DNA from: Candidatus Babelota bacterium
GTDB taxonomy: Bacteria > Babelota > Babeliae > Babelales > Babelaceae
Direction of reading: 5' to 3'
NCBI GenBank assembly: GCA_003484685.1
Contig: DNBB01000031.1
Span: 7,713-59,511, forward strand
Length of the DNA: 51,799 bases
In this document: positions 50,459 through 51,799 of the stretch, piece after piece
Position numbering within the stretch: the stretch's first letter is position 1
How the letters are laid out: the number at the start of each line of letters is the position of its first letter
Program-made: the position numbers and the translations under genes
Notes under the pieces: model-generated
Databases searched by the model: none
What the model was told of the DNA's origin: nothing
The model's input: the letters and a program-made list of their open reading frames with translations, nothing else

Positions 50459-51799
50459 TTACAAATCAGCCAAGAACCGAACAACAGCATCTGCTGTCAT
50501 AGATACATAATCAATTTTATTATGAATCAAAAACTCACGAAGCTCTTGAGAGTCAGCCGGACCTTGTCCACAAATGCCAATAGACTTCTGGTACATATGC
50601 GCTTTTTCGATTGCTTGTATAATCATAGCATGCACCGCGGGGTCGTTTTCATCATATAGATGCTGCACACTTTGCGTATCACGGTCTACACCCAAAACAA
50701 GTTGGGTTAAATCGTTCGAACCAATAGAAAAACCATCGCAATACGGTAAATATTCTTCCATACTCAAAATATTTTCAGGCAACTCAACCATCATAGCCAA
50801 TTCAAATCCATTTTCGCCCCGTACCAACCCAGCAGCTTCAATACGTTGCACAACTGCCGCCAACTCCTTAGAAGAGCGAATAAATGGTATCATAACCTGA
50901 CAATTAGTAAGTCCAAATGTTTTTCGCGCTAGATCAAACGCTTTTAATTCTAACCAAAACGCATCCTGATAGGCTGGATCAAGATACCGCGCAGCACCAC
51001 GCAAGCCAAGCATCGGGTTTGCTTCTTCCCCCTCAAAAATATTCCCCGCCAACAAGGAGGCATATTCATTACTTTTAAAATCAGAGGTTCGTACCAAAAC
51101 ACGGCGTGGATAAAAAGCTGCCGCAATCGTACCAATCGATTCAGCAAGCATATGGATAAATGTTTCTGCCCATTTTTCGGGTTCCGCCACCAATTTTTCA
51201 CTAATAACCTCGCGCAAAATTGCATCCTGCACAAGCTCGGGATGCGCACAGGCTTGTGGATGCACGCCAATAGTACCTGAAATAACAAATTCTAGGCGTG
51301 CCAATCCAACGCCATCAACCGGCAAAAACGATGCATCAATAGCGCGTAGAGGATCGCTCGTATTAAGCTGCAACGCTACCGGCGAAGTTTTTGATGCTGC
51401 TAACAACACTGTTGTTTCTTGCGCTTCCCAGATGCCCCGATAAACATTGCCACGATCTCCAGCAGAACAATCAAGCGTAATCACTTCACCATCAACTATT
51501 TTTTCTGTCGCATCTATTGAACCAACAATTGCAGGTATCCCAAGCTCACGACTCACAATAGCTGCATGGCAAGCTCTCCCCCCCTGCTCGGTTACAATCG
51601 CCGCAGCCCGTTCCATAACAGGAAGCCAATCAGGATCGGTCATCGTCGCAACCAGGATATCTCCCTCCTCTATCTTTTCCTCCTCTTCAAGCGAAGCGAG
51701 GATCCGCGCTCGGCCAGAAACAATGCCGTATCCGACACGCGCGCCTTCACAAACCTTATTGCCTTCGCCGGGCTGTTGCACAAAAGAAAAGCTTGAAAA
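50459..51799 (-). CDS. ppsA: Phosphoenolpyruvate synthase, C-terminal part (runs off the window)
   Basis: PEP synthase makes PEP from pyruvate and ATP, a gluconeogenic step. About 445 C-terminal residues are present and the frame is open to the window edge. The swivelling domain has the phosphorylated His in TEQGGRACHAAIVSRELGIP. The PEP/pyruvate-binding barrel has VRTSDFKSNEYASLLAG, ANPMLGLRGAARYLD, SIGSNDLTQLVLGVDRD and the C-terminal GICGQGPAD with the active-site Cys. DILVATMTDPDW is characteristic of PpsA rather than pyruvate phosphate dikinase. The N-terminal ATP-grasp domain is outside the window. Confidence 0.9.
   Translation of the reverse strand, partial: FSSFSFVQQPGEGNKVCEGARVGYGIVSGRARILASLEEEEKIEEGDILVATMTDPDWLPVMERAAAIVTEQGGRACHAAIVSRELGIPAIVGSIDATEKIVDGEVITLDCSAGDRGNVYRGIWEAQETTVLLAASKTSPVALQLNTSDPLRAIDASFLPVDGVGLARLEFVISGTIGVHPQACAHPELVQDAILREVISEKLVAEPEKWAETFIHMLAESIGTIAAAFYPRRVLVRTSDFKSNEYASLLAGNIFEGEEANPMLGLRGAARYLDPAYQDAFWLELKAFDLARKTFGLTNCQVMIPFIRSSKELAAVVQRIEAAGLVRGENGFELAMMVELPENILSMEEYLPYCDGFSIGSNDLTQLVLGVDRDTQSVQHLYDENDPAVHAMIIQAIEKAHMYQKSIGICGQGPADSQELREFLIHNKIDYVSMTADAVVRFLADL

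Noticed and set aside
1..51799. CRISPR array, transposase or prophage block
   Set aside because: I saw no regularly spaced direct repeats, no transposase or IS-like terminal repeats with a gene between, and no phage structural genes. The only phage-like gene is the signal-peptide-bearing lysozyme.

Overview
The window is about 52 kb of a compact, moderately AT-rich bacterial chromosome. Most genes are housekeeping genes packed into short co-directional runs. An outer membrane and lipoprotein pathway are implied by Lnt, a PpiD-like foldase, several proteins with signal peptides and a lipobox. Cell-wall synthesis and division genes (murD, ftsW, zapA) are present. The archaeal/eukaryal-type ProRS, the scattering of normally clustered genes (pheS without pheT; dnaN-recF and rpmH-rnpA both without dnaA), several decayed genes and many secreted proteins of unknown family suggest a reduced, probably host-associated Gram-negative lineage. 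Candidatus Dependentiae (TM6/Babeliae) is my best guess. It is an inference from gene style, not proven by any marker here.

Layout. 1-10413 (+): C-terminus of a membrane protein, carD, miaA, a small membrane protein, then a tight run ppiD-like, recA, infC, rpmI, rplT, a ZapB-like coiled coil, zapA, rny, ymdB and a DMT transporter. 10414-12550: a gene graveyard with three degraded genes (one unknown, one truncated unknown, one probable Sir2 relic) and two interlocked inverted repeats. 12551-15589 (-): a tandem set of small secreted proteins sharing signal-peptide style and related beta-rich C-terminal regions. It includes a twin-CX3C miniprotein, a protein built on exact 11-residue repeats and a decayed fragment. 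15678-23056 (+): Xer recombinase, P-type ATPase, proS, dnaN, recF. 23160-23430: a promoter-terminator unit that looks like a small RNA, then a long bidirectional terminator. 23465-27239 (-): lnt, rplI, dnaB, ruvC. 27347-29278 (+): a long secreted coiled-coil and Gly/Ser-rich protein. 29332-32103 (-): ileS. 32233-35887 (+): murD, ftsW, an L-lactate dehydrogenase and a 27-residue membrane peptide. 35945-37468 (-): pepA. 37693-40385: one secreted protein (+) facing a translationally coupled three-gene secreted operon (-) that begins with a lambda-R-type (GH104) lysozyme. 40601-43570 (+): tRNA-Leu, tig, trxB, rpmH, rnpA. 43506-47020: unknown helical and membrane proteins plus a probable lipoprotein. 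47101-48343: tRNA-Phe (-) and pheS (+). 48470-50256 (-): a peptidase-like relic and an ABC-F gene broken by a homopolymer frameshift. 50459-51799 (-): the C-terminal part of PEP synthase, running off the window.

The core genes cover DNA repair and replication (recA, ruvC, recF, dnaN, dnaB), translation (infC, L35, L20, L9, L34, ProRS, IleRS, PheS, two tRNAs), RNA processing (RNase Y, RNase P protein, MiaA) and envelope biogenesis. The most unusual content is the secreted-protein cluster at 12.5-15.6 kb, the lysozyme operon at 38.2-40.4 kb and the candidate small RNA at 23.2 kb. The small RNA's single-stranded CU-rich stretch is complementary over 12 nt to the ribosome binding site of one of the secreted-protein genes.
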